Positions 25,554-36,515 are shown, numbered from the stretch's first letter. The stretch is DNA of 64,000 bases from Crocinitomicaceae bacterium (GCA_020436025.1 JAGQYP010000001.1:1-64000), one strand, 5' to 3'. Notes: generated from the letters alone by a model not told the origin. Made by a program: numbers and translations.

Positions 25554-26653
25554 AATATTTCACTCGCTTTTATCAAAGATTCATCATCTTTTCCAAAACA
25601 AAATCTAAGAACTTTATGATCCGATTTGTCTTTATAAAATCCTGAAACTGGAATAGAGGCTAATCCGTATTCTTTGATCAATTTTAATGCAAATTCCCCA
25701 TCTGATTCATCGCTGATATTGGAATAATCCAATAATTGAAAATAGGTACCTCCACTTGGTAAGATCTTAAATTTGGAATTTTGGATTCTGCTTAAAAATA
25801 ATTGTTTTTTATCCTTGAAGAAGCTACTTAAGGCTTCCACTTCATCTATTTCAATAAATTTCGAAATGGCTTCTTGACACAAACTATTAACAGAAAAAAC
25901 ATTGTATTGATGCACCTGAGTGATTTGATCTAAAAGTTGTTTTTCCGCAATCATGTACCCAATCTTCCAACCTGTTATATGCAAAGTCTTTCCAAAACTT
26001 GAAACAATTACAGATCGTTTTCTTAAGATTTCTCTATTGTGGCAACTCAAGTGAGGTTGAAAACTGATATATTCATAAACCTCATCAGACAAAACGATCA
26101 ATTTGGGATAGCGTTCAAGAATATTTTCTAGTTGATCAAGATCTGATTCAGTGAATGTGGCTCCTGATGGATTATGTGGGTTATTGACTATAATCATTTT
26201 CGTTTTGGTTGATAATTTAGCCTCAACCATTTCCCAATCAATTCTATATTGCGGAAAAGTAAGATTAATTCGGACAGGGACTCCGCCTTGCAGAAGTATG
26301 GGCGTCTCGTAGCAATCATAAGCCGGATCAAACATGATTACTTCATCTCCGTTATTAACCAAAGCCGTGATGGCAGTGAATATTGCTTGGGTTGCACCAG
26401 CCGTAATCAGAACATTTTCTGGAGTCAACTTTCTCTGATAGAAATGATCCGTCAGTTGAAGAATTCTTGAAATGAGTTTTGGATTCCCTTTCATGGGAGC
26501 ATATTGATGCACTTTTTGATCCGCTAATTCCTTAAGAATGTTCACCATTCTTGGGTCAGGATCAAAATTAGGAAATCCCTGCCCTAGATTAATTGCATTG
26601 TACTCTTGAGCTAATCGAGAAATAGTAGTGAAAATTGTTTCCTTCTGTTCCAT
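25541..26653 (-). CDS. PLP-dependent methionine-type aminotransferase (YbdL-like)
   Basis: A 370-aa fold-type I aminotransferase, class I/II. The N-terminal LGQGFPNFDP motif, NNPHNPSGA (157-165), Asp190 and Tyr193 in LSDEVYEY and the PLP lysine Lys222 (SSFGKTLHITGWK) are present. The LGQGFP start and HITGWKIGY are typical of YbdL/glutamine transaminase K enzymes, which aminate 2-keto-4-methylthiobutyrate to methionine using glutamine. The product ketoglutaramate would be pulled away by the overlapping omega-amidase. It follows PorP/SprF by 36 nt but is probably functionally unrelated to it. Confidence 0.88.
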   Translation of the reverse strand: MEQKETIFTTISRLAQEYNAINLGQGFPNFDPDPRMVNILKELADQKVHQYAPMKGNPKLISRILQLTDHFYQRKLTPENVLITAGATQAIFTAITALVNNGDEVIMFDPAYDCYETPILLQGGVPVRINLTFPQYRIDWEMVEAKLSTKTKMIIVNNPHNPSGATFTESDLDQLENILERYPKLIVLSDEVYEYISFQPHLSCHNREILRKRSVIVSSFGKTLHITGWKIGYMIAEKQLLDQITQVHQYNVFSVNSLCQEAISKFIEIDEVEALSSFFKDKKQLFLSRIQNSKFKILPSGGTYFQLLDYSNISDESDGEFALKLIKEYGLASIPVSGFYKDKSDHKVLRFCFGKDDESLIKASEILCQI

Positions 26654-26689
26654 TTCTCTAATGTACTAAAAAGGAATGGCGATTGGTGA

Positions 26690-27613
26690 TTATTGATCTA
26701 ATTTTGCGTTCGTCTCAGTTGTCTGATTGTATTTAGCAAAATGCACCCTCAGGAGAATTTCATGCGTACCTGAACTTACGCGTTTCAAATCATTGAAATC
26801 GTAGTCGTACGAATATCCAATTGAAATCCGATCTTTGATTTTATACCCTAACATGGCCGTCCAGGCATGTTTCATTCGATAACCAAATCCAAACCACAAT
26901 TGTTCTTTCCAAATTGCTCTCAGAAAAACGTCCAAACGAATTGGCGCAGGCACTGCCAATTTTAACATGAATGAAGGTTCTAATTCCCAGTCTTCATGTA
27001 ATCTAAAAGCGTAAGCACCGTTGAAGAAATAGTGATCTTCCATGACTGAAAGAGTCTTACTTGAATCTTGCCAGAATCTCATTTTATTATGGAACAATTG
27101 TGGCGCCGAGAAACCAAAATACCAGTTGTCACCATAGAGAACCAATCCTGCTTTTCCGTCAATATTATTCGTTGTAATACGTCCACTGTTTAAGAGTGGG
27201 TCATTTGGATCTTTGATGGTAATTTTATCTCCATCAACTACCCATTGAGAATAGCCAATCGAAACGGCCAATGACAATTTAACTTTCTCATGAAGCTTGA
27301 AGTGGTAAGCATACGAAACTTGAACTCCAAGTCTTCGTGTAGGTCCTGTCATATCAACATAAACCAAACCACCCATTCCCATTTTTAAATTCTTAAATGG
27401 TCCTTCAGCCGAAAAGGTAAATGTTCTTGGCGCATCGGTAACTCCAGACCATTGATATCTTTGATTGAAGGTTGCATTCCAATTCGGTTTAAATCCTCCA
27501 AAAGCAGGGTTGATCGCATACAAATTAAAGAGATACTGAGTATACTGCGGTAATTGCTGAGAATAGGATTTCCCTGCAAAAACAAAAATCAATATGATCA
27601 ACAGTTTTTTCAT
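26690..27613 (-). CDS. PorP/SprF family type IX secretion membrane protein
   Basis: A 307-aa outer-membrane beta-barrel of the PorP/SprF family. A signal peptide (1-18, ending KSYSQ) is followed by the hallmark QLPQYTQYLFNLYAINPAFGG and the QRYQWSGVTDAPRTFTFS block. PorP/SprF proteins are needed for secretion or surface attachment of particular T9SS type B cargo such as SprB. It begins 1 nt after the stop of the giant SprB-repeat gene, so it is very probably its dedicated partner. It is closely similar in plan to the 36669-37607 paralogue. Confidence 0.93.
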   Translation of the reverse strand: MKKLLIILIFVFAGKSYSQQLPQYTQYLFNLYAINPAFGGFKPNWNATFNQRYQWSGVTDAPRTFTFSAEGPFKNLKMGMGGLVYVDMTGPTRRLGVQVSYAYHFKLHEKVKLSLAVSIGYSQWVVDGDKITIKDPNDPLLNSGRITTNNIDGKAGLVLYGDNWYFGFSAPQLFHNKMRFWQDSSKTLSVMEDHYFFNGAYAFRLHEDWELEPSFMLKLAVPAPIRLDVFLRAIWKEQLWFGFGYRMKHAWTAMLGYKIKDRISIGYSYDYDFNDLKRVSSGTHEILLRVHFAKYNQTTETNAKLDQ

Positions 27614-27614
27614 T

Positions 27615-30600
27615 TTATCTCATAATTGTTACTGGTCCGGCAAAAGGCTCTGGGTACTTATTATCATTTACCTGGATAATGTAGTAATAGGTGCCCACTG
27701 GCAATAACTTTCCTTTATACATACCATCCCAAGGGACAGCATATCCGCTTGATCTAAATAATTCTTCTCCCCATCTGTTGTAAACAAATACCTCTATATC
27801 TGGGAAATATACTGCAAAATCTAATTCCCATACATCATTGACTCCATCTCCATTAGGTGTGAATCCATTAATGATCACTAAGTCAGGAACGACAATAACA
27901 GTAACCGAGTCACTAAATACACATCCATTGGTATCTGTGACGTATACGAAATACTGAGTTGTAAGTTGCGGTTCAATTACGTTTGGATTAGAGACAGTTG
28001 AATCATCTAGGAAAATAGTTGGACTCCATGCAAAAGTTGTGCTATCAGGTCCGGTTGGAGCACCGCCGATTTGTGTACTCTGACCATAAAGAATCTGTAC
28101 GTCAGCACCTGCATCCACTGTGAATGGAGCTGCAACTGTAACGTAAACCGTATCTGAAGTTGTACAAACACCTTGAGATACATTAAATATATACATGTTC
28201 ACTCCAACACCCGGGAAGTCAATCATTGTTAGACTATCGGATAATACATTTCCTAATGAATCTGTCCATTCTACAGTTGTTGCACCCGAGGCGGTGACAA
28301 TTCCAGTTATTTGGATTTGAGATTGATCACAAATAATTGTGTCGTTTCCAGCATTAGCGATCAAAATCAAACTCGTATCGACAGACACGGTATCGTAGAC
28401 AATACATCCACTGGCATCTGTAACTTGCAGATAATAATCCATTGGGAAAAGCCCAGTTACGATCAAGTTTGTATCTGTAAATAAACCATCTTGAGAAGTC
28501 CATGAATACGAATATCCCGGAGTTCCACCAGAAACACTTGAATAGATTGCGCCATCAGGCGAGTTGATACAGGTTGCGTCGGTAATTGAATCCGTAGTTA
28601 TAATGATTTCAGTTGGTTCCACAACAGTTGCGCTATCTGTTAGCATACAACCATTCGCATCCGTGATTAATACAGTAAATGTTCCTGCACAAAGACTGTC
28701 GGCTCCGAGTGTTGATGAATTTCCTGGATCATTCCAAGAGTAGGTATATGGTTGTGTTCCACCAGAAACAATGTAATTAATTTGTCCGTCACAAGCTCCA
28801 AAACATGAAATATCGGAAACTACTGGCAAGCTTAAGATTAAAGTGTCCACATCCTCCACTATTGAAGAAGCATATCCTATACAGCCTAAAGCATCCGTTA
28901 CTTCTACAGTGTAATTCCCCTCACATAAGTTTATTGCAAAAGAATCTGTTTGACCAATTGCAACTGCAAGATCATCGTACCATACATAAGAATAGGCTGG
29001 TGTCCCTCCTGTAACTGAAGCATTAAGTTGTCCGTTGCAATCTCCAAAACAATTGATTGCTGAAGAATCAATGCTTACATCGGGTCCGTTTTGATCCGAC
29101 AAAGTGAAAGAAAGATCTTGAGTACAACCATTGGCATCTGTGACAGTAACAGAATAAATTCCTGCTCCAATATTTACTATTCCTTGAGTCACATCTGTTG
29201 TGTTCCAGAGATAGGTATGTGGTAGCGATCCTCCACTAGAATTTAAAGTAATTGACCCATCTGTGTTTCCACATGTTGGTGGGATAATATTTGCCGTAGC
29301 AACAATTTCTGTTGGCGCATTCACGGTAAAGGAACTCGTCTCCACACAGTTGCTTGAATCAGCAACTTGAACAAAATAGTCTCCTGCGCATAGGCTACTA
29401 ATAGAGGAAGAGCTACTTCCATCATGCAGCCAGAAAATAGTATAAGGAGCTCCAGTTCCAGTTGGATTAATTGAAATTGCCCCATCACAAGTTCCAAAAC
29501 AAGTTTCTGGAGTAATGGTTTCGTTCATCGCTATTACGCCATTAGGATTGGAAACCATTGTATTAAATGTTTCTTGACAACCAATAGCATCCGTTACAAC
29601 TAAATCATAAACACCGGCGCAAATTGAATCTGCATTGGCTCCTGAATCCCCATTGGACCAGCTCAAAATAAGAGGTGTGGCTCCACCTGTTACAGTAGCT
29701 ACAATATCACCATCACACAACCCACATGTAGGATCAGTAATATTGAAACTTGCCTGAATTTCAGGAGATTCGGTCAGAGTTGTATCATAGAAATTGATAC
29801 ATCCCGCCCCATCAGTAAGTTGAACAGAATAATTTCCAGCACAAAGACCTGTTGGATCCTCATCAATAATTCCTCCTGGATTCCATAGATATGAAATTGG
29901 CATGGTAACAGCAGTTGCCGTAATCTGAATAGCTCCATTACAATCTCCAAAACATGTAGGAGAGATTAATGTATCCCATACTAGAGTCGTAGCAACAGGA
30001 TTAGAAACATTTACAGAGTATTGTTCAGTACATCCATTACTATCAGTAACTTCAACATAGAATGTTCCAGCTCCAATATTACTTATAGTCATTGCCGTTT
30101 CTCCTGCAAGTGGAGTAAAGGTGGCATCCATCCATTGATATGTAAATGGAGCATCACCAGTTAGCATTTGAACTGTAGCATCTCCGTCAGTTAATCCACA
30201 AGTAGCATTATTAGAGAAGGTATTTGCAGTTATTTCGCTAGGTGATTGTAGGAAAACTTGTTGTGGGCCAAAAGAACATCCATTGGAGTCGGTAACCTCA
30301 ACTGTATAGGTTCCGGTACATAGATTAAATGTGCTATCTCCTATAGTATTGACCAACACATTATTCAATGTATCCGTAAAATTCCATGTGTACGGTGTTG
30401 TTCCACCTGAGGTGCTAGCAACAATATATCCATCACATGTTCCGAAGCAAGAATTTGCAACTGAAGTTAGAGTAACAACAAATGGTGCTGGCTCTGTCAA
30501 TGTATAAGTTGGGGTGGTAATCGTACATCCGTTGATGTCTGTTATTTCGGCGTAATAATCTCCGGCACACAATCCAGTTGCTATGGTATCCGACTGTCCT

Positions 30601-33600
30601 ATTAAATTATTGGAGCCATCATACCAATTGATTGTGTATGGCACTGTTCCACCTGAAACAGAAATTTCAATCATTCCATTACAATCGCCATTACAAAGAG
30701 GGTTTCTGATAGAATCTAAATTAATGGCGAGTGCATTTGGCTCTGTAATTATAATATCGGTACCTTGAATAGTACAACCAGCGTCATCGGTGATCTCAAC
30801 ATAGTAAGTTCCAGGACACAACCCGAATACATTTGGATTGGTTTCACCAACCATAACAGCTCCACCATTGTACCATTGATATGATAGAGGTGCCAATCCA
30901 GCAGCTACTACACCCGCTGTACCATCGCAAACTCCGTTACAAGTTATATTTGTTGAAGTAAGATTATAGGTGATTTCCACCGAATTAGGAACCACAATCG
31001 TGTCACTGATTGTACACCCGTCTGAATCTGTAATATCCACAATGTATTGTCCTGGCGATAATCCAGTTGCCGTATTAGTTCCTTGTCCTCCTCCAGGTGC
31101 CGGTGTCCAATTGAATGTGTATCCTGATCCTGAACCGCCTGATGGGGTAACAATAATTTGTCCGTCGGAACCATTGTAACAAGTTGGCGGGGTAATGGAA
31201 TCGTTAGAAATGATTTCAGTTGGTTCAGCAACTGTAATACTATCAATACTTAAACAACCTACTCCATTAGTTACAACAGCATAATAAATACCAGCACATC
31301 CGTTTTGAACTGTTGTATCCGTAATTCCAATATTATTGAAAACATCATTAAAATACCATTCTATTGAACAATTTGGTAAAGAACACGTGTAGGAAGCATA
31401 GGCGTTTCCATCGCAAGCATTAAAGCAGGAAACTGAATCCGCCGACATGATGAGGGTGTCTGCATTGACATTTTCAATAGCAAATGTTGCTGTGTCGGTG
31501 CATCCTTGGCTATCTGTAACTAATAAAGAATATAAATTTTGACATAAGTCCGTAACATTCTGCGTTCCTTGACCGGATCCGGGTGCTGGTGTCCAGTTAT
31601 AAGAATAACCACCTGCTCCACCTGTTGGATTGGCAGTTGCCGAACCATTACAGATATAACAAGTAGCCATATTTGCAACTAAATTTGCCTGTATCTCAGT
31701 GGGTTCAGTTAGAATGATGGTTGTGTCTTTAAAACATGCATTATTATCCGACACTCTGATCGTAATTGTATCAGGGCATAAATTAGAAGAGGAAGTTCCA
31801 CCGGGTAAACCATCCCATACATAAATATAAGCAGGGGTTCCACCACTTACATTGGATAAATCAATTGCGCCATCACATTGTCCAAAGCATGATATTGGCG
31901 TAATATTAGCATTAAACATGAGTGGATCTGGTTCTAAAATAACCACTTGTACAACCGTGTCACAGGCTCCTGTAGCGTCCGTAATCGTTACATCATAAGT
32001 ACCTGCAGCGATTGGAGCGGCAATTGGAGTTGCAAATCCCCCTGGATTCCAAGAATAGGTATATGGAGGCACATTTCCTGCGTTAACAAGCACAGTTCCT
32101 GATCCATCAGCAATTCCATTACAGGTGGCTGAATCAGAAGTAATTGTTACATCCCAAGGAATAGGTGCCGAAAGTGTGAAAGGTCCGTAAGTTGAGTCAC
32201 AAGAATTAAGGTCTGAAACTCTTAAATAAAAAGTCCCCGAACAAATATTTGAAAGCGTATCATTTGTTTCACCAGGTATGGTATCTTGATTTTGATCTAA
32301 CCATTGATAAAAATAATTCGGTGATCCCCCTGAAATTGATGCCATAAGTTGTCCGTCACATGTGTTGGAACAACTAACGCTATTTGAATCAATAACCAAA
32401 GTTAACGGAGTCTTGTCTCGAACACTATCACAAGGAGTCTGTTGAGTACATCCCGAAGCGTCCGTAACTTCCGCATAATAACTTCCAGGACTCAAACCAG
32501 TTGCAAGTTGTCCGGTAAGTCCTGTATTTACTCCCGCGCAAGTAAACCATTGCACCGAATAAGCAGGTACTCCACCAATTGGCGCCACAGACGCTTGACC
32601 ATCATTTGCTCCACTACAAGAAATATCTGTTGTATTGAAATTACTTACATCGAGCACAGGGTTATCGATTAATTCCAAGCTATCGATATACTGACATCCA
32701 TTAGCATCTTCAACAGTGTAAACATGCCAACCTGCACATAATCCTAGCGGATGATTGGTCCCTTGACCGCCAAGAGGAACAGGACTCCAAGTGATAAGAA
32801 TCGGAGGAACACCACCGGTAACATTTAATTCAATTTCTCCATCGCATAAACCGTTACATGAAGGATTTGAGAAAGCAAAAACAGAAACATTAATAGTATC
32901 TGGTGCGTCAATTGTAACTGTTTCATAAGCAAAACACCCTCCGCCATTTTCCAATTCCGCGGTGTAAGTTCCGGGACAAAGGTTTGTCGCCACATCCCCA
33001 ACTTGTCCAATTGGATTGCCTAGATCATCATACCAGGTAATGGTACATGGTGGAACAAGACATGCATAGTTTGCTGTTGCAGTTCCATCACAAGTATTGT
33101 AACAAGAAGTAGCCGTTGAATCCATGGTAATTACTTCGTTGGCAATTCCATTAATCGTCACTTGCACATTTTCTGAACATCCAACCGAATCAGTTACCGT
33201 AATTGTGTAGATGCCTTCACAAAGATCATTTTTAGAAGTCCCTGTTGCACCACTTCCAGGAATTGGATTCCAGGTCACAACTAATGGTCCAGTTCCACCA
33301 GAAACAGAAACATCCGCTTGCCCATCACATAGTCCACAAGTAGCATCTACTGAAGAATTTAGTGTGATGAATAACTCAGGTAATTCTATAATCGTTATGG
33401 TATCCGCATCTAAGATACATCCTCCCGCGTCGGTCACAGTTGCTGTATAAGAACCTGGGCATAACCCTGTTATTGTATCGTTATTTACTCCAAGATTTAC
33501 TCCATTAACCGCATTGAACCAATTCACTGTATACCCAGGTACACCACCTGAAATATCCAAAAATCCCTGACCAGTGCATCCGCCGAAACAAGCTCCAGTA

Positions 33601-36515
33601 TTACTGCTGATTGGAGCAAAAATTTCTGATGGAGTAGGTATTGTTATGGTAATAGTTGTATCACAAGCATTTTGATCCGTAATTGTTACATCAACAGTGC
33701 CTCCACACAAACCAGTTGCAGTCAGAGAAGTTTGATTCAATGGATCCGTCCATTGCACAGATAAAGCTCCTGTTCCTCCAGCTAAGTTGGACACGGTTGC
33801 TGTTCCATCGCAAATATTCCAACAAGAAGGAGCGGTTGAAGTTGTATCAAAGGAAATACTATTTGGTTCTGTGATGACAATGGTATCTTTATCTGTACAC
33901 ATAGCAGTATCCGTTACTGTCAGAATGTATTGTCCAGCACATAATCCAATAGCGTTTGGTGTCGTCTGATTTGAAATATCGTTCCAAGAATAAGTAATCG
34001 TGCCTTGACCTCCTGCAACAACAGAAGTAGCTGACCCATTGCAATCTCCATTACAAGTGGCATTTGAATTCACACTTGCATTCACACTAATTGATACTGG
34101 TTGAGATAATGTGATTGAAATTAAAGTATCGCATCCCAGTCCATCGGTAATGGTAGCATCCCAAGTTCCAGAAGACAATCCTGTTAAACTAAAATTTCCT
34201 TGTTGTCCTCCTGGAGGAACTGGTGACCAAGTTACTGAATAAGGTCCACCATCGCCACCTGAATTCACAATTATATCTATGGTTCCATCTGCGGATCCAT
34301 TACATGTTAGATCCGTAGAACTTATAGAAATATCATATTGCGGTATAGCATTAATGGTCGCTGATGCCGATTTAGTACAACCATTAATATCTGTGATTTG
34401 TAGATTGTAATTACCAGGACACAAGTTGGTTATTGAATCTGTTCCATCCCCAGTTGGATTTCCTGGAGTCCAATTGTAATTATAGGCCGGTGATCCACCT
34501 GAAACCACTGCGCCGATTGATCCATTACAAATATCATAACAAGTTGGATCGTAGGGTGTAATAACTATGGATATCGAATCTGGAAAAATCAATGTGAAAA
34601 TTGCAGACGTATCTGGACAACCCAAAGAATCAATTACGATAGCATAATAATCTCCTTCCCCTAATCCATTGATGTTTTGATTTGCTCCAATTTGAGCACC
34701 TGTCCCATCATTGACCCATTGGTAAGAATAGGGAGGCACTCCACCGGCTCCAACAACAGAGGCAGATCCATCTAGCACTCCATAGCATGAAGGTTGATTA
34801 AATGTAACTGTAGAAGTTATGTCTGTTGGTTCAGTAATAACTGCTGAAGCTGTTGTATCAATACATCCATTGGCATCCGTAACGATCACTTTATAAGTCC
34901 CAGGACAAAGACCCGTTGCAATAGAGTCGGTATTTCCTATGGGGTTATTGGATCCATCCAACCACACAAATGTATAAGGTCCTGAACCATTTAGTGGATT
35001 AGCCGCAATCGATCCATTACAAGCTCCGTTACAGGTCACATCTGTCACGCCTGCCAAAACAGCCTGGAAAACAGGTGGATCAGGTACAATAACCGTAAAA
35101 TCGTTATAACATGCCGAATCGTCTTCTACGTGTAGTGTGTACACTCCTGAGCAAAGCATGGAAATCGAATTAGTTCCATCACCTATTGGTGCTCCTGGCC
35201 CCCAATCATAAGTATAGGTTGGTGTTGGATGACCTCCAGAAGCCACTGCAATAACTCCTCCGTCACAATCACCCGCACAAGTTGGGGGAGCGATTGCAAA
35301 AGTTGCCGAAATAGAATCAGGTTGAGTAATTGTTACTTGATCATCAAACTGACAGCTATTAATATCTGTTAATGAATAATTCCAGGTTCCATCACAAAAA
35401 CCTGTTAAAGTTGATAGTCCAGCCAAATTTTCTACTCTGGGAATAGTCGGGAATGTAAGAGTATAAGGAGGTGTCCCACCAAATAAATTTATATCAAATT
35501 CTCCCGTACAAGAATCATAACAAGTAGCCTCTTTGATATTAAAAATAATTGGTGTTAAAGTCGCTGGCTCAATAATAATTTCAGACACAATACACGTATT
35601 GAATGTTGCAGAATCCAAAACCACTATTTGGTAGGTTCCTGCCCCAAGACCATTGTAAACAATCTGAGTAGTCCAACCTCCATTGTTAAGATTGTACGCA
35701 AACGGTCCAGTTCCACCAACAACAGTAACAGTTAATTGTCCGTCATTGGCACCGTTACAACTTACATTTGAACCGTTATAATCAGATGTCACGTCTAAAG
35801 ACACTGTCGCCCAACCGCAATTGACGGTTGTTTTGACAACTGAATTTGGGAAATTTTGATCAACGCTATTTGTTTGGTTGGAAAGATTTAACAAATTGTT
35901 CTGCTCTGAAATATTTGCATTGTTTGGAAGTTGAAACTCCCCTGATATGTTTAAAACAGAATTTTCTACATTGAAAGTTCCAAAAGAATTCGAAACAGTA
36001 AGGTCTTTACAATAAATGGATTGGCCTGAAGAAACAAGAGATCCTGTTTTTAGTTCTAGTGAATGTATGCCACAATTCATGTTACCTTCAAGAATTACAT
36101 TCCCTTCTATTTTAATATTTCCTTCGTAGATACTTCCGTAGAAATTGATTTTGTTTTGAGTACCAGAGAGAACAAGATCCAGTCCGCTCGAAATATTTGC
36201 GTTTAACTGAATTTCCGAAATAATTTCTAGTTCTTTGTTGTTTCCAAGAAAAGTAATAGGCTGGTTTGAAAAGACTTTCAATTTATTTAACGTAACTGAA
36301 TTCGAGAAAGAAATCGAAAGAGGGTTGTTTTGAGTGTGAATGATAAACGCTTGATCATTTTCTCCGGGGATACCTGATCCCCCTGATCCACCTAATTGAT
36401 TCGACCAATGCGCAGGATCATTGAACATTCCATTTCCTCCGACCCAGTAAAAATCAGCTGCATGGGATAAACCAATACTAAGTAGCGTTGTTATTGCAAG
36501 TATGAGGTTTCTCAT
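27615..36515 (-). CDS. giant SprB-repeat surface protein with T9SS type B sorting domain
   Basis: A 2966-aa secreted adhesin-like protein. A signal peptide (1-19) is followed by a beta-rich region (20-235) beginning FYWVGGNGMFNDPAHWS. About 31 SprB-like repeats of roughly 80 residues follow (240-2713), each with a C-x-G-x-CDG start, a GG-PYxYxW core and a CxGxYxVxVTDxxGC end. After these come two PKD-like segments and a type B (gliding-motility-associated) C-terminal domain of about 90 residues (NGFTPNGDGVNDVWE, VFVYNRWGEELF). SprB in Flavobacterium is the mobile gliding adhesin, so surface adhesion or gliding is the likely role. PorP/SprF follows directly. The many paired cysteines may form disulfides. 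Confidence 0.93.
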   Translation of the reverse strand: MRNLILAITTLLSIGLSHAADFYWVGGNGMFNDPAHWSNQLGGSGGSGIPGENDQAFIIHTQNNPLSISFSNSVTLNKLKVFSNQPITFLGNNKELEIISEIQLNANISSGLDLVLSGTQNKINFYGSIYEGNIKIEGNVILEGNMNCGIHSLELKTGSLVSSGQSIYCKDLTVSNSFGTFNVENSVLNISGEFQLPNNANISEQNNLLNLSNQTNSVDQNFPNSVVKTTVNCGWATVSLDVTSDYNGSNVSCNGANDGQLTVTVVGGTGPFAYNLNNGGWTTQIVYNGLGAGTYQIVVLDSATFNTCIVSEIIIEPATLTPIIFNIKEATCYDSCTGEFDINLFGGTPPYTLTFPTIPRVENLAGLSTLTGFCDGTWNYSLTDINSCQFDDQVTITQPDSISATFAIAPPTCAGDCDGGVIAVASGGHPTPTYTYDWGPGAPIGDGTNSISMLCSGVYTLHVEDDSACYNDFTVIVPDPPVFQAVLAGVTDVTCNGACNGSIAANPLNGSGPYTFVWLDGSNNPIGNTDSIATGLCPGTYKVIVTDANGCIDTTASAVITEPTDITSTVTFNQPSCYGVLDGSASVVGAGGVPPYSYQWVNDGTGAQIGANQNINGLGEGDYYAIVIDSLGCPDTSAIFTLIFPDSISIVITPYDPTCYDICNGSIGAVVSGGSPAYNYNWTPGNPTGDGTDSITNLCPGNYNLQITDINGCTKSASATINAIPQYDISISSTDLTCNGSADGTIDIIVNSGGDGGPYSVTWSPVPPGGQQGNFSLTGLSSGTWDATITDGLGCDTLISITLSQPVSISVNASVNSNATCNGDCNGSATSVVAGGQGTITYSWNDISNQTTPNAIGLCAGQYILTVTDTAMCTDKDTIVITEPNSISFDTTSTAPSCWNICDGTATVSNLAGGTGALSVQWTDPLNQTSLTATGLCGGTVDVTITDQNACDTTITITIPTPSEIFAPISSNTGACFGGCTGQGFLDISGGVPGYTVNWFNAVNGVNLGVNNDTITGLCPGSYTATVTDAGGCILDADTITIIELPELFITLNSSVDATCGLCDGQADVSVSGGTGPLVVTWNPIPGSGATGTSKNDLCEGIYTITVTDSVGCSENVQVTINGIANEVITMDSTATSCYNTCDGTATANYACLVPPCTITWYDDLGNPIGQVGDVATNLCPGTYTAELENGGGCFAYETVTIDAPDTINVSVFAFSNPSCNGLCDGEIELNVTGGVPPILITWSPVPLGGQGTNHPLGLCAGWHVYTVEDANGCQYIDSLELIDNPVLDVSNFNTTDISCSGANDGQASVAPIGGVPAYSVQWFTCAGVNTGLTGQLATGLSPGSYYAEVTDASGCTQQTPCDSVRDKTPLTLVIDSNSVSCSNTCDGQLMASISGGSPNYFYQWLDQNQDTIPGETNDTLSNICSGTFYLRVSDLNSCDSTYGPFTLSAPIPWDVTITSDSATCNGIADGSGTVLVNAGNVPPYTYSWNPGGFATPIAAPIAAGTYDVTITDATGACDTVVQVVILEPDPLMFNANITPISCFGQCDGAIDLSNVSGGTPAYIYVWDGLPGGTSSSNLCPDTITIRVSDNNACFKDTTIILTEPTEIQANLVANMATCYICNGSATANPTGGAGGYSYNWTPAPGSGQGTQNVTDLCQNLYSLLVTDSQGCTDTATFAIENVNADTLIMSADSVSCFNACDGNAYASYTCSLPNCSIEWYFNDVFNNIGITDTTVQNGCAGIYYAVVTNGVGCLSIDSITVAEPTEIISNDSITPPTCYNGSDGQIIVTPSGGSGSGYTFNWTPAPGGGQGTNTATGLSPGQYIVDITDSDGCTISDTIVVPNSVEITYNLTSTNITCNGVCDGTAGVVAAGLAPLSYQWYNGGAVMVGETNPNVFGLCPGTYYVEITDDAGCTIQGTDIIITEPNALAINLDSIRNPLCNGDCNGMIEISVSGGTVPYTINWYDGSNNLIGQSDTIATGLCAGDYYAEITDINGCTITTPTYTLTEPAPFVVTLTSVANSCFGTCDGYIVASTSGGTTPYTWNFTDTLNNVLVNTIGDSTFNLCTGTYTVEVTDSNGCSFGPQQVFLQSPSEITANTFSNNATCGLTDGDATVQMLTGDAPFTYQWMDATFTPLAGETAMTISNIGAGTFYVEVTDSNGCTEQYSVNVSNPVATTLVWDTLISPTCFGDCNGAIQITATAVTMPISYLWNPGGIIDEDPTGLCAGNYSVQLTDGAGCINFYDTTLTESPEIQASFNITDPTCGLCDGDIVATVTGGATPLILSWSNGDSGANADSICAGVYDLVVTDAIGCQETFNTMVSNPNGVIAMNETITPETCFGTCDGAISINPTGTGAPYTIFWLHDGSSSSSISSLCAGDYFVQVADSSNCVETSSFTVNAPTEIVATANIIPPTCGNTDGSITLNSSGGSLPHTYLWNTTDVTQGIVNIGAGIYSVTVTDANGCTQDLSFTLSDQNGPDVSIDSSAINCFGDCNGQLNASVTGGTPAYSYVWYDDLAVAIGQTDSFAINLCEGNYTVEVTDALGCIGYASSIVEDVDTLILSLPVVSDISCFGACDGQINYIVSGGTQPYTYSWNDPGNSSTLGADSLCAGTFTVLITDANGCMLTDSATVVEPTEIIITTDSITDATCINSPDGAIYSSVSGGTPGYSYSWTSQDGLFTDTNLIVTGLFPMDYYLQVTDASGCIVYDTVSVDTSLILIANAGNDTIICDQSQIQITGIVTASGATTVEWTDSLGNVLSDSLTMIDFPGVGVNMYIFNVSQGVCTTSDTVYVTVAAPFTVDAGADVQILYGQSTQIGGAPTGPDSTTFAWSPTIFLDDSTVSNPNVIEPQLTTQYFVYVTDTNGCVFSDSVTVIVVPDLVIINGFTPNGDGVNDVWELDFAVYFPDIEVFVYNRWGEELFRSSGYAVPWDGMYKGKLLPVGTYYYIIQVNDNKYPEPFAGPVTIMR
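28377..35798 (-). repeat. 31 tandem SprB-like coding repeats
   Basis: By hand segmentation the protein repeats about every 80 residues (240 nt) without interruption across this span. Individual repeats differ strongly, but repeats 11-12 and 18-19 share unusual features (a two-residue deletion in the first Cys motif, followed by a CxxPxC insertion in the next repeat), which points to block duplication. Confidence 0.85.

Noticed and set aside
28377..35798. Regular spacing of about 240 nt as a possible CRISPR-like or satellite array
   Set aside because: The period is coding, varies in sequence, and matches SprB-like protein repeats; no short identical repeats with unique spacers are present.
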